Source: Sediminicola luteus (GTDB taxonomy: Bacteria > Bacteroidota > Bacteroidia > Flavobacteriales > Flavobacteriaceae). Taken from it: a stretch of 64,000 nt of DNA. The translations under genes and the position numbers were made by a program. The DNA is taken from positions 62,001 through 126,000 of the forward strand of contig NZ_NBWU01000008.1 of NCBI RefSeq assembly GCF_002514735.1, read 5' to 3'. This document shows, one piece after another, positions 8,597 to 19,700 of this stretch (position 1 is the stretch's first letter; every line of letters begins with the position of its first letter). Under the pieces are notes generated by a model. It was not told the DNA's origin. It did not search any database and was given only the letters and a program-made list of their open reading frames with translations.

Positions 8597-10330
8597 TTAA
8601 GGTTTGTCTATAGGGAATACTTTGCCTTGAAATACGGTTCCCCAAATTTCTATATCCTTTAATTTAGTTGGATTAACTTTTAAAGGGTCTTCTTCCAGTA
8701 TTACGAAGTCGGCCTTTTTTCCGGCTACGATCGAGCCTATCTCGTGTTCTTTACGCATAATATAGGCCGCATCTATGGTGATGGCCCTTAGGGCATCGTA
8801 AACCGAAAGCTTTTGACTTTCGTAATTGGCATTACCATTGATGGTTTCTCGGTTTACAGCTGTCCAGACAGAGGTTAATGGACTCAATGGTGCCATAGGA
8901 CAATCGGAATGGAAGCCTATGTTAAGTCCGTATTTCTTGGCGTTACCCAGGGGTACCATATTTCGCGCCCGATCTTCGCCCAACCATTTCTCGGCATAAA
9001 TGTCGGCCAACATAAATTGGTAATACGGATTGGCCGAAATTTGGGCATCTAAAGCCGCCAAATGCTTTAGTTGACTTTCGGTGGCATAGGCAAAATGCTC
9101 TAATGCCGTACGGTGGTCGGTTCTTGGGTGCTGTTTTTGCATACGTGAAATATGATCGATCAATACATCGGTACTCATATCGCCATTGGTATGGAAGTGC
9201 AATTGAAACCCTTTGTTCCAAAAATACTCGGCCCAATCGTAGGTGGTTTCGGTAGGTGCCAACCAAGCTCCTATATGTCCATCGATATATCCGGGGTAGT
9301 TAAATTGAGATAGTCCAGAATAGATAGCCCCGTCTAGCATAAGTTTAAAGTGGTCGTCAAAAGAGACGTTGGGCGTACTGGCTTTAGTCCATTCCTGTAT
9401 TTTTTTATAGGCCGTATCTTGATCGATACCGGCTACCATAAAGTAGGTGATGATCGGGGTGAGCACGATCCTCGTGGCCACATCGTCCCGATCCATCGAT
9501 TTATGTATTAGACCGATCTCCTCGTCGGGGTTACCGAAAATACCAACGCCCATATCCATGGCAGAGGTTACCCCAGCCATATGCAACATCTTTACGAAAT
9601 TGTCCATTCCGGCCCCATATCGTTCCGGACTGAACATGAACTTCAGTTTTTCGTGGGTAAATATTTTTTTGGCGCCCAATTCACTAAAAAGACCTTTGTC
9701 GTACTTGATATGGATGTCCCCCGCTACATCACTTTCCTTCATGTCCAATAACTTCAGTGCCGCCGTATTCAATACGACCTCATGAAAGGAGCGGTGCCAT
9801 AACAATACCGGTTTTTTGGGAAAAAGCTCATCAAGTTTATCGCGGTATACATCGCCATGCCATAATTGATGATAGCCCCAAGTAATATAGGGTATGTTCT
9901 TATCTTTCTCCTTTTTGAAAAAAGCGTTCGCCTTGGTTTGCAATTGGGTTACATATTCTTCATGGGTTAGTGCGGCCGGAAAATTTCCGGTCGGTAATTG
10001 CCAGGCCTCTGGTGCAATAAAATCGAATTGTGTAAGAATGGCCGGTAAGGAAGGGTGCACATGGGTGTCAATAAACCCGGGCATAATAATCTTGTTCTCA
10101 AATGTTTTATCGTAGGTAACTTTTATATTATCGGTCCAGGCTTTAAGCGTCTCGAGTGTACCAACGGCTACGATTTTACCATCGGCCACAGCCACGGCCG
10201 TAGCATCTGGCAAGGCATTTTCCATGGTAATGATGCGCTTCGCCGTATAAACGGTTAGCTCTTTAATGGGTTCTTGGGCTTGTGTGTTGATCCAAAGACC
10301 GATACATAGCAATAGGACTAGTTTTTTCAT
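8597..10330 (-). CDS. Exported amidohydrolase (YtcJ / amidohydro_3 family)
   Basis: This 577-residue metal-dependent hydrolase has a signal peptide (INTQAQ). It shows the amidohydrolase layout: an N-terminal beta-sandwich strand set (GKIVAVGTLE), the metal site HxH at His90/His92 (GFIDTHVHPS), a central FHTNGD motif, ALEHF, and a late Asp in IGFHSDCPMA, then the closing beta-sandwich (GSIVAGKKADFVILEEDP). The family acts on C-N bonds of varied amides. Substrate is not predictable here. It lies between the esterase and barrel genes, so it may remove an N-linked substituent from, or act on a breakdown product of, the compound taken up by the SusC/D pair. Confidence 0.85.
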   Translation of the reverse strand: MKKLVLLLCIGLWINTQAQEPIKELTVYTAKRIITMENALPDATAVAVADGKIVAVGTLETLKAWTDNIKVTYDKTFENKIIMPGFIDTHVHPSLPAILTQFDFIAPEAWQLPTGNFPAALTHEEYVTQLQTKANAFFKKEKDKNIPYITWGYHQLWHGDVYRDKLDELFPKKPVLLWHRSFHEVVLNTAALKLLDMKESDVAGDIHIKYDKGLFSELGAKKIFTHEKLKFMFSPERYGAGMDNFVKMLHMAGVTSAMDMGVGIFGNPDEEIGLIHKSMDRDDVATRIVLTPIITYFMVAGIDQDTAYKKIQEWTKASTPNVSFDDHFKLMLDGAIYSGLSQFNYPGYIDGHIGAWLAPTETTYDWAEYFWNKGFQLHFHTNGDMSTDVLIDHISRMQKQHPRTDHRTALEHFAYATESQLKHLAALDAQISANPYYQFMLADIYAEKWLGEDRARNMVPLGNAKKYGLNIGFHSDCPMAPLSPLTSVWTAVNRETINGNANYESQKLSVYDALRAITIDAAYIMRKEHEIGSIVAGKKADFVILEEDPLKVNPTKLKDIEIWGTVFQGKVFPIDKP

Positions 10331-10406
10331 TTGAAGACTTTTGTGGTGAACGGTTGATTGCGATACCTACGAATTTATGAAAAACGCCATTGTTTTCATA
10401 CTTGTG

Positions 10407-11573
10407 TTAGTTATCTTTTTCTTCAGGAAACCCAAGGAATTTTAACACCCTGTTATTACCCACTAAGGCATTTTCGGGTCTTGGGAAATCGGTATTGAAA
10501 ACCCGTAGTTCCTCTGGCGAAAGTATGGTGGTGAAACTCTCGTCGTAACCATTTTCATAAGTCAGGTTTTTCGATCTAAGTCTTAAATGATGGGCAAAGA
10601 AATGATACATGGCTACCCTTTTCGAGTAACCGTAATCGTGGCGTTCTAAGGGTAGATGTACATTAACGGCCTTGTGTTCTGCGTGGTAAAGGGCATATAC
10701 TTTTTGAATGTAGGGGTATTCTATTATAGGGGTGTTTCGGGTCCAGTCGTCACCGTTAGAAATGAGCAACAAGGGCCGCGGAGCCGTCAAGGCAGCGATT
10801 TCTACATTGTTGGTTTGAAAACCAGGACTTTGATGTACAGGCATACCACTTTCACACACACAACCGCCAAAAAAATGGGCCGATACCTGAACGGTAGGTG
10901 CGGCAGCTGTAATACGTGGATCTATGGCTGTTAACATAAAACTTTGGGTGCCCCCACCCGATCCACCGGTAATACCTATTCGGTTGGGGTCTACATCGGG
11001 TCTCGATACCAAATAATCCAAGACCCTTTTACTGTTCCAGGTCTGTAGTAATAGGGCAATGGGCATTTTGTGGTCTATTTGTCCACTTTCACCATAGCCT
11101 ACCATATCATAGGCAAATACGATGGCGCCCATACGTGCCAAGGCAGCGGCTCTTTTTTGAACATAGTGGGTAAAGCGTTTGTTTTTTAGATGCCCATGCG
11201 GACTTAGAACCGCCGCGTAGTTTTTCTTTTCGGTAAGTGGCCGGTACAAGTTACCGGTAACATAAAACCCAGGGAAGCTCTCTATGGCAATGTTTTCAAC
11301 ACTATACCCATCCATGAGCCGTTTACTATGAATCATAGGGTTCAATGACCCTGAAAATCGAGTCATTTTTTCCCATTGCAGACCTTGGCGTATTTGAGCC
11401 CTGATTTGTTCGGCCCGGATTTCCCAACTTGCCCGATCGTGCCATGTTTTGGCAAATGCCTTCAATTTTAAATTGGCCTCGTCTTCGGTCCAGTAATGGC
11501 CTTGACAAAGTTCTTGGGCAACTAAAGTATTTACCGAGAGTATAACTACCCAAAAGAATGCAATGGATTTCAT
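10407..11573 (-). CDS. Secreted alpha/beta-hydrolase, acetyl-xylan-esterase-like
   Basis: This 388-residue protein has a signal peptide (NTLVAQ). The fold carries the strand PHGHLK (oxyanion region), the nucleophile elbow GGSGGG with Ser205, an acidic residue after a LLLISNGDD strand, and a His in RHDYGYS near the end, giving a plausible Ser-Asp-His triad. The overall pattern fits the acetyl xylan esterase / Abhydrolase_7 group of carbohydrate and related esterases. Lying 108 bp after the UnbV-type gene of a SusC/D locus, it most likely deacylates the carbohydrate handled there. Exact ester and family number are not determined. Confidence 0.8.
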   Translation of the reverse strand: MKSIAFFWVVILSVNTLVAQELCQGHYWTEDEANLKLKAFAKTWHDRASWEIRAEQIRAQIRQGLQWEKMTRFSGSLNPMIHSKRLMDGYSVENIAIESFPGFYVTGNLYRPLTEKKNYAAVLSPHGHLKNKRFTHYVQKRAAALARMGAIVFAYDMVGYGESGQIDHKMPIALLLQTWNSKRVLDYLVSRPDVDPNRIGITGGSGGGTQSFMLTAIDPRITAAAPTVQVSAHFFGGCVCESGMPVHQSPGFQTNNVEIAALTAPRPLLLISNGDDWTRNTPIIEYPYIQKVYALYHAEHKAVNVHLPLERHDYGYSKRVAMYHFFAHHLRLRSKNLTYENGYDESFTTILSPEELRVFNTDFPRPENALVGNNRVLKFLGFPEEKDN

Positions 11574-11681
11574 GCCTAGGTGTTTTCTCGAAAAACTATG
11601 GACTTCCGTAGAAATACAAGCCTTATATCTTGCCTAAGTTTAATAGGATTTATGCGCTGCGAAACTATTACAAACCTGGTG

Positions 11682-14600
11682 TTATTCCGTGGGCTCAATT
11701 TTAATCAACTGAAGGGGCCCATTATTTGGAGCTACCAATAGGGCCTTACCGTCATAAATCGAAATGTTTGTCAATTGTTTTACATCACCATCTAGGAACA
11801 GACCGGTGTTATGTGGTACCATAGCTTTAAACCCCTGGTTTTCGGATCCAAAAAGCAACTGTCCGTAACTAGCGTCGTTTCTTGGTGTCTCGATTTCTGA
11901 ACCGTATAAGTTACCGGCCAGGATGAGGTCGGTTAGGCCATCTTGGTTCAAATCGGTTCCAACGATGCCATTTACAGATGAAAATTGGGCCTGGGCAGGC
12001 AGGGTTTTAGAAACAAACTGGGCTTTACCTTGGTTAATAAAGATGGTTGAGGCAAAGTTGTAGGCGCTTAGTTGATAGGCATTTTCCAGTTTTTTATTGC
12101 CAAGAACATCACTTAGGGTAGCCATACCAAAAGTATTATAGTCTGCAAATTTCTTTTTGATAAACGGCATTTGATTAGAGCTACATTCCCTGCCACGTAA
12201 GGGATATTGCTTGCCTTGGTCATAATAACCCAGAACAATATCGAATGTTCCATTTTCATCAAAATCGTCGGCAAATACTTCAAAAGGGGTTTGGCTAGTG
12301 GCCTTATACTTATAGTTTACACCTAAATTACCGCCAATTAGGTCAAGCAAGCCATCGTTGTTCAGGTCTACAACGGCCAAGCTGCTCCACCAACCTTCAA
12401 GTTTGTCACCTATTAGCTGCTTTTCAAATCCTGTGGTGCGATTCATAAATAGGGTAGGGGCCATCCATTCGCCCAGTACTACAAGATCTAGGCGATTGTC
12501 GTTGTCCATATCGGCCCAAATGGCATCGGTAACCATGCCTAGTTTGCCGTCTTCTACCAAGCTTTCCGATTTTGTTAGAAATCGGTTTTTTCCCTCGGTG
12601 GTTAGGTTTTCCAAAAGTAGACTTTGACCCGGTAGGGGGTATTGGCCTGGGTGTTGGCGGCCGCCAATAAAAAGGTCTAGGTCACCGTCTGCATCATAAT
12701 CGGCGGCCGCAATACATCCGCCACTTGCCGTAATACTTGGGAGCACATCCGTGGTTCTGCTAAAAGTACCCTTGCCTTGATTTTCGTATAAACGGTCTTG
12801 GTAGTCAGTACTGCCTACCGGCGCTTCATTGCCACCGGAGACGACGATTAGATCTTGGTCGCCATCATTGTCGTAATCAAAGAACAATGCCGCCATATCT
12901 TCATACTTTTTATCTAGGTCAATGGCAGTATTGAATAATGGGGAAAATGTCCCCTTAGATTCTTGAACGAATAGTTGTCCTGAGAATCCTTTTGCCCCAC
13001 CGAGGAAAAAGTCATCAAGACCATCACCATTAACATCGCCTACGGCCAAAGCCGGACCAAGTGTTGACATGCGATGCGGCAGTAGCTCTTCACGCTCAAA
13101 ATCGTTAAAGATGTTTTCTTGGTGCTTCGCCAAAGGTGATAACCTATGACTGATATCGGAAAATACCTTTTCTACTTTGGAAGGCTCTGGCTTTTGGGAA
13201 TGGGCATCTTTATACTCAAGGGTAAGTAATTGATCAGGAGTCACATCCGTTATTTCTTGGTGTTTGCCACTGGGCCAAGTAATTTGCACCCTAATATCGG
13301 TAGTGTTAGTCCCCAGTCCAAAATGGAGTATGCGACTACTGGCCGATTGGAACCCGCGGCTGGCATAAAACTCTTGTATTTGGTTTTGATCTTCTTGCTG
13401 AATGGTAATTCGCGCACCGATTCCATTTCTATTGCCATTTGGACCGTTTAGTTTAATTTTTAGATAATGATTTTGGTCGAGCTCATTCTGGTTGTTTTTG
13501 TATATAAATGAGGCGTCGTCGCTGTTGTTAACCACCAGATCTAAGTCACCATCATTGTCAAAATCGGCGTAGGCGGCCCCATTAGAACTGGTTTTGGGTT
13601 GGGTAATAGGTACCGATGAAAAACTGAGGTCTTTTTGGTTCAAATAGATTTTATTGTACTGTTTGCGAGCCGGCATTCGATTTAAAAGATCGGCCACAAA
13701 TTGGTCTTTGGTTTTCAGTTGACCTTGTTTTAACTGATGTTCCCTTTTTTGCCGGTATTTTACAAAATCGTTGTTCCTGAAATCGCGTTTGATCCCGTTC
13801 GATATAAAAAGGTCTTTGTTGCCATCGTTATCCAAATCGAGAAAGAGGGGTGCCCAGCTCCAATCGCTACTCGCCACACCTGCCAATTGGGCTATGTCTG
13901 AGAATTTGGGTAAATCGTCCCTAGAATCTACCCCTTGGTTTAATTGTAGGCTGTTGTACATATATTGGTAATGCTGCCCCGCATCTACATGACGTTGGAA
14001 CCGCTCGGGATCCATACTACTCATACTTGTTTTTATGCCGTAGTTATCTTCTGCCATCATATCGACAGCGATGATGTCTAGCCAACCATCGTTGTTGCTG
14101 TCGGCTATATCGGTGCCCATCGAAAAATTGGAGATATGTTTGGTACTACCCTTTACACTTTCGAGAAAAGTTCCGTTTTGTTGATTGATGTACAGGTGGT
14201 CTTTCCCAGAAAAATCGTTGGCTACATATATATCGGGCCATTGGTCGTTGTTTAGGTCGCCAAAAGAAAGCCCGAGCCCGTAACCCAACATATGGTTTAT
14301 GATACCTGCCTGCTCGGTTACATCTACAAAATGGCCCTTATCGTTCCGATATAGGCGCTCGCCCCGGTTCTTTGAAATCGTTTGGTCTAGTTTTACGATA
14401 TCGCGTTCGTCGTAGGTATCAATACCATGATTGATCAAAAACATATCCAAGTCTCCGTCTCGATCATAATCGAAGAACCCGGCTTGGGTTGAAAAATTGG
14501 GGAGGTCAAGGCCATATTGGGAGGCGCGTTCCTCAAATTTCGGAACGCCGTTTTCGATACCTATGTTTACCAATAGGGCATTTCGACGTTTGTTCTCATC

Positions 14601-15068
14601 TTGAAACCGGCCCGTACGGCATATATATAGGTCTAACAGACCGTCTTGGTTGATGTCTACAGTGGTTACCCCACTTTCAAAGCCTTTGCCACTATCGGCT
14701 TGGGCCATTTGGGTGATATCTTTAAAGGAAAGATTGCCTTGGTTTAGGTATAACTTGTTTTTAGAGAGTGTAGAGACAAAGTAAATGTCTTCGAGACCGT
14801 CGTTGTTGAAATCGCCAACGGCCACGCCACTGCCATTATAGAAGTACTCGTAGAAGAGCCCATTCATATATTCAGTCTCTCGCAGTTCGTTGGCAAACGA
14901 AATTCCGGAGACGGAATCGGGAACGACCTCCAACAAATTTTTGGGCTTAGATTTTGGCATCGATTGTTGTTCCGATTGGCACGAGCCCATCAAAATCAAT
15001 ACGGTGAGGAGTAGGGTGGCTTTGATTCCGGTTGTGGTTTGGATTTGGAATAAAGCAAAACGTTTCAT
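11682..15068 (-). CDS. FG-GAP/VCBS-repeat lipoprotein with ASPIC/UnbV domain
   Basis: This 1128-residue lipoprotein (lipobox MGSC, Cys30) is packed with FG-GAP/VCBS beta-propeller repeats, each with a DxDxDGxxD-type Ca2+ loop (DFNNDGLED, DYDRDGDLD, DLNNDQWPD, DANDDGD variants). An ASPIC/UnbV domain near 560-640 shows NGIGARI and LHFGLG...WPSG. A second propeller follows. Such proteins often sit directly downstream of SusC/SusD genes in marine Flavobacteriia, as here (91 bp after SusD). A surface-exposed, Ca2+-stabilised binding function is inferred. A paralogue lies at 50315-53599 in the same position relative to another SusC/D pair. Confidence 0.9.
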   Translation of the reverse strand: MKRFALFQIQTTTGIKATLLLTVLILMGSCQSEQQSMPKSKPKNLLEVVPDSVSGISFANELRETEYMNGLFYEYFYNGSGVAVGDFNNDGLEDIYFVSTLSKNKLYLNQGNLSFKDITQMAQADSGKGFESGVTTVDINQDGLLDLYICRTGRFQDENKRRNALLVNIGIENGVPKFEERASQYGLDLPNFSTQAGFFDYDRDGDLDMFLINHGIDTYDERDIVKLDQTISKNRGERLYRNDKGHFVDVTEQAGIINHMLGYGLGLSFGDLNNDQWPDIYVANDFSGKDHLYINQQNGTFLESVKGSTKHISNFSMGTDIADSNNDGWLDIIAVDMMAEDNYGIKTSMSSMDPERFQRHVDAGQHYQYMYNSLQLNQGVDSRDDLPKFSDIAQLAGVASSDWSWAPLFLDLDNDGNKDLFISNGIKRDFRNNDFVKYRQKREHQLKQGQLKTKDQFVADLLNRMPARKQYNKIYLNQKDLSFSSVPITQPKTSSNGAAYADFDNDGDLDLVVNNSDDASFIYKNNQNELDQNHYLKIKLNGPNGNRNGIGARITIQQEDQNQIQEFYASRGFQSASSRILHFGLGTNTTDIRVQITWPSGKHQEITDVTPDQLLTLEYKDAHSQKPEPSKVEKVFSDISHRLSPLAKHQENIFNDFEREELLPHRMSTLGPALAVGDVNGDGLDDFFLGGAKGFSGQLFVQESKGTFSPLFNTAIDLDKKYEDMAALFFDYDNDGDQDLIVVSGGNEAPVGSTDYQDRLYENQGKGTFSRTTDVLPSITASGGCIAAADYDADGDLDLFIGGRQHPGQYPLPGQSLLLENLTTEGKNRFLTKSESLVEDGKLGMVTDAIWADMDNDNRLDLVVLGEWMAPTLFMNRTTGFEKQLIGDKLEGWWSSLAVVDLNNDGLLDLIGGNLGVNYKYKATSQTPFEVFADDFDENGTFDIVLGYYDQGKQYPLRGRECSSNQMPFIKKKFADYNTFGMATLSDVLGNKKLENAYQLSAYNFASTIFINQGKAQFVSKTLPAQAQFSSVNGIVGTDLNQDGLTDLILAGNLYGSEIETPRNDASYGQLLFGSENQGFKAMVPHNTGLFLDGDVKQLTNISIYDGKALLVAPNNGPLQLIKIEPTE

Positions 15069-15159
15069 GATAAATGATTTAAAGAGTTAAAACCCACCCG
15101 AAAAATCGGGTAGGTTCCAACTCAAATAACTAAACAACCAAACTAATTAATTCAAATTG

Positions 15160-16773
15160 TTAATAACCAGGGTTTTGTATTAAAACATCCGGTAATTTGT
15201 CTATCTCGTTTTGGGGTAGTGGGGCTAGATAATTCTTGGCCGAGAACACCCTGTTTTCTACTTCGAATATACCGTAGGGTTTTCCTTGGGCATCAGTTCC
15301 GGTCATTTCTCCGTTGGGACCAATACGCATCCCATGAATGGGTTGGTTAAATAGGGTTTCGGCAAGCCCCCAACGCCTTATGTCAAAAAAGCGGTGTTCT
15401 TCAAAGGCCAGTTCTACCCTTTTTTCCTGTCGGATTCGTTCGCGCATTTGTGCTTGCGAAAGTCCGGCCGGTAAATTGGGCATTTCTACACCGGGCCTAC
15501 TCCGAACCTGGTTTATTGCGGCATACACACTGGCATCTGGACCAGCGGCCTCGTTTTGGGCCTCGGCATAGTTCAACAATACCTCGGCATAACGTATAAT
15601 GGGCCAGTCATTTGACCCACCGGTGTTCAAGAACCCGTCGAAGCTCTCGTCGGTGAACTTGTTCAGGTAATAGCCTGTTTTGGTGGCATCACCGTTTTTC
15701 TCGATCCCATCTAAGCCACCCAAACGGGTTTCGATGGTACGCCCCCTATATTCGGCCCCTTCGTAAAGAATGGTGGCATAAAATCGAGGGTCTCTGTTTT
15801 CATAGGGCGAGTCGGCACTGTACAGGGGTGATTCATCTATGGGTAAACCGTCGGTCATTTCGAACGCATCTACTAATTCTTGGGTAGGCCCTGTACCCCC
15901 CCAGCCTCCGGAAAATCCAACGGGAGTGTTGAATAGATGGGCCCAATGCCTGAAATCTGGGTCTTGGAATTGCTTGTCGAAGATTAGCTCGTCGTTATTA
16001 TCGTTTGCGGCATGGAACTGCGCATGATAATCAGGGAAGAGACTATATGTGCCGGCATCGATAACTTGTTTACTTGCCGCGGCAGAGGCCCCCCACTTTT
16101 CTTGGTACAAAAGCACCCGGCCTTTAAGGGCCATGGCAGCGCCTTGGGTGGCACGGCCGGTGTTTTCCGAGCCGTAAACTGCAGGTAACAGATTTGCAGC
16201 CTGGTGAAGGTCTTGAACCACAAAGTCTCCAATTTCATTGGCCGTACTACGAGGAATATTGAAATCGTCGTTTAGGGAAAGGGGTGCGGTAAGTAAAGGA
16301 ACCCCACCATAGTGACGCATAAGATCAAAATAGTAGAACCCTCTTAAGAAATAGGCTTCACCAAGCATACGGTCTTTCCATGCGGAATCTTCTACTTCGG
16401 CATTGGCTACGTTGCTCAAAAATAGGTTGGCTTGTCGGATCATGGCGTAGTTATTGCCCCAGGTGCCTCCCATAGGGTAATTACTAGGGCCATAATCGCC
16501 TCGGTTAAAGGCTTGGCCCGATGGCCAGCCATATGAATTTTCACCGTCGTCAGTAGCGGAGCCCAACATATACCAACCCCGTGTAAAACCGTCGGGCAGG
16601 CCTTTGTACATTTGGTTGATAACCAGTTCCATAAGGGCTGGGTCTTCCCATACATCGCCAGAATTCAATTTGTCTTGTGGCGTTAAGTCTAAAAAGTCGT
16701 CTTCACAGGCCCCTAACAATCCGATAAAGAGCAAAAGAAGATATAATCTTATATGTTTCATTGTAAACGTCAT
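15160..16773 (-). CDS. susD-like: SusD/RagB-family nutrient-binding lipoprotein
   Basis: This 537-residue lipoprotein (lipobox LLGAC, Cys23) begins with the usual DDFLDLTPQDKL and has the TPR-like helical scaffold (FLRGFYYFDLMRHYGGVPL near 150-170) and the family signature at the C-terminus (RIRQEKRVELAFEEHRFFDIRRWG split over about 455-480, then PLPQNEIDKLP). It is the outer-membrane lid of the SusC channel encoded 12 bp upstream. The substrate cannot be read from sequence, but neighbouring esterase and glycosidase genes point to a carbohydrate. Confidence 0.96.
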   Translation of the reverse strand: MTFTMKHIRLYLLLLFIGLLGACEDDFLDLTPQDKLNSGDVWEDPALMELVINQMYKGLPDGFTRGWYMLGSATDDGENSYGWPSGQAFNRGDYGPSNYPMGGTWGNNYAMIRQANLFLSNVANAEVEDSAWKDRMLGEAYFLRGFYYFDLMRHYGGVPLLTAPLSLNDDFNIPRSTANEIGDFVVQDLHQAANLLPAVYGSENTGRATQGAAMALKGRVLLYQEKWGASAAASKQVIDAGTYSLFPDYHAQFHAANDNNDELIFDKQFQDPDFRHWAHLFNTPVGFSGGWGGTGPTQELVDAFEMTDGLPIDESPLYSADSPYENRDPRFYATILYEGAEYRGRTIETRLGGLDGIEKNGDATKTGYYLNKFTDESFDGFLNTGGSNDWPIIRYAEVLLNYAEAQNEAAGPDASVYAAINQVRSRPGVEMPNLPAGLSQAQMRERIRQEKRVELAFEEHRFFDIRRWGLAETLFNQPIHGMRIGPNGEMTGTDAQGKPYGIFEVENRVFSAKNYLAPLPQNEIDKLPDVLIQNPGY

Positions 16774-16785
16774 TTCGTGGGTTAA

Positions 16786-19700
16786 TTAAAAGCCAATACT
16801 CAATCCGAGTGTGTATGATTGGGTTTGTGGGTAAAATGAGCCACGGCCACTTGGTGCTTCTGGATCAAAGTTCTCAATGTCTGAAAGGGTAAAGAGGTTT
16901 AATCCCGATAGGTAAAGCCGAAGCTGGCTTAGTTTAAGCTTATCCAATACCGGCGAAGGGAAGTTGTATCCTACTTCAACGTTCTTTAACCTGATATAAT
17001 CGGCATCTTGCATCCAAAAAGATGATTGTACCCTATTGTTGGTGTCTTCGGTAAGTAACCTTGGGTAGGCCGCATCGGTATTTTGTGGGGTCCAGCGGTC
17101 TAAGTGTTGTTCCAGCACCTTTCCGCCGTTAAAGAAAGGGAATGCGGCTTCTTGTGCCAGGTAAACGTTAAAGTCATGGGCCCCTTGTATTTGGGTGCTA
17201 AAGTCGAAACCTTTATAGTCGAAACCAAAGGCGAGACCGAAAATGGCATCGGGTACACGACCGGTAACCCCGATAAAATCGCGATCGTTGTCGTCGATTA
17301 TACCATCTGGGGTGCCATCGGGACCGCTTACATCTTTATACTTAATATCGCCGGGGGCAATGGCGCCAAAGCCCGATTGGTCGGCATGGTTGTCAATCTT
17401 TGCCTGTGATTGGAACAGGCCTTCGGCTACGAGTCCGAATTGTGAACCGATCGCCCGCCCGGTACGTTTTAGGTTTTCGGGCACCGATTCGGGCTCACCA
17501 ATCTCTACAATCTCATTTTTTGAAATGGTGTAGTTGGCCTTGGCCCAATAATTGAAGCCGCCAATATGATCTCGGTACGATAGTACGAACTCGACCCCTT
17601 TATTATCTACGATACCAAAATTTTCCCGAGGTAATGAAGCACCTACGAAATCAGGTACGATACGGGTAGGGGCCTCTAAGATATCTTCGGTACGCTTGGT
17701 AAAATAGTCGAATTCGAGCGCTAAACGATGATCGAACATCTCTAGGTCGAAACCAATATTACTAATGGTCGCTGTTTCCCAGGTTACATCGGTATTGGGT
17801 ATTACCCCTGGGCGTATCACAGCGATAGGACTTCCGCCTATGATGTAGTTTCCGTTGAAATCAAAGGCATCTAAGAACTGGAATTGACTAATACGGTCGT
17901 TTCCTAACCTACCCCATGATCCCCTGATCTTAAATTCGTCAAGATTGGGTATGTTCGATAAGAATTTCTCTTTGGTCAGTCGCCATCCGGCAGAAAAGGA
18001 AGGGAAGAAACCCCAACGGTTTTCCTTGGCGAAATTCTCAGAGGCGTCGTACCTGAAACTGGCTTCCAATAAATATTTGGTATCGTAGGCATAGGTGACC
18101 CTGGCCAAATATCCTAGTCGGGACGAATTATAGGCCAAACCACCGTTTTGGGCGCTAGCCGCATCACCAAAGTCGAGTTGAGGTAGGTTTTGCGAAGTTA
18201 GGTCTAAACGACTTGCGGTAAAGTAATTGGATTTATGAACGGCCTTTTCGGCCCCAATTAAACCGGTAACCTGATGTTTTTCACCGAATAAACGGTCGTA
18301 ATTCAGGGTCATGTTGTAGGTTGTAGTAGGGTCTGGTGTACCAGAATTACTGCTTGGGGCTCCTTGCCTGTAAGTCTCCGATATACGCGATTGCCCGAAT
18401 TCGGTGGGTATATATTCCCCATTGGCCGGATTGTATTCGTACAAAGTATATGGGTTAGAGACGCTTTTGATAAAACGGAAGTTTCTATCTACGGCCATAT
18501 AACCTTTAAGCATCAATCCGTCTATTTTTGGTATTTGGTATTCGAATCCAATGTTTCCAAAAAAGATATTGTTGGTGTCTTCGGTATAACCACCACTTTT
18601 GGCTTGTTCTATAGGGTTGTTACCCGCAAATCCTAAGCCGGGTAATCCGTTAGGATAATATGCCGTGGTAGTTGGGGCGTTACGGTTTAAGCCGTTAAAG
18701 TAAGAGCCAATAGAATTGGATGGCGAATTCCTGATTTCTTGGCGCCCTCCGAGATCTAAAGAGACCTTAAGGTTGTCGGTAACCTGAAAATCTACATTAG
18801 AGCGGAAATTGTACCTTTTGAAATCTACATGTTCTACCAAACCATCTTGGGTAAGCACACCACCGCTGGCAAAGTAGGTTACCCTATCGGAACCACCACT
18901 TATGGATAGGTTGTGTTGGTACTGCATGGCCGAAGACTTAAGCCCGTCGGCATACCAATCGGTGTTTGGATGGGTAATGGGGTCGGAACCCGTCCTGAAT
19001 TTTTCAAGGTCTTCTTCGGTGTATAATTCTGCCTTACCCTCATTTCTTTTCGCTTCGTTGAACAGAACGGCATAATCGTAACTACCCAGATATTGTGGGG
19101 TTTCGATGGGCATGGTCGAAGTAATCTCGGTGGTATAGTTTATGGTAGGTTTTCCCTTGGCACCACGCTTGGTCGTAATCAATATGACCCCATTAGCACC
19201 TCTAACACCATATACCGCGGCGGCAGAAGCATCTTTTAAAATGGTAATGTTTTCTATCGTATTGGGATCTATTTGGTTAAAAGCCCGTTGTACCCCGTCG
19301 ACAATGATCAGCGGTGCCGCGTTACCCGTAGTTCCAATACCACGAATTAATAGGTCGGAGGCATCTGAACCTGGCTGACCACTACGTTGGGCGGCAAAGA
19401 GACCTGGAAGTCTACCGACCAAGGCGTTGCTAACATTGGCAACCGAACTTTGGTTAAGCTCTTCACTATCTACCGAGGTAACCGCGCTGGTAACGTTGGT
19501 CTTTTTCTGGGTGCCATACCCCAAAATCACCACTTCGTCCAAGGCTGCGGCATCTTCGACTAAGGTTACATTCATGGTAGTCTGCGTACCCACGGGAATT
19601 TCTTGGGTGGCAAAACCTACATAAGAAAAGACCAAAATATCATTTGGTGATGCCTCGATCTCGTAGTTCCCATCGAAATCTGTGCTGGTACCTTGGGTAC

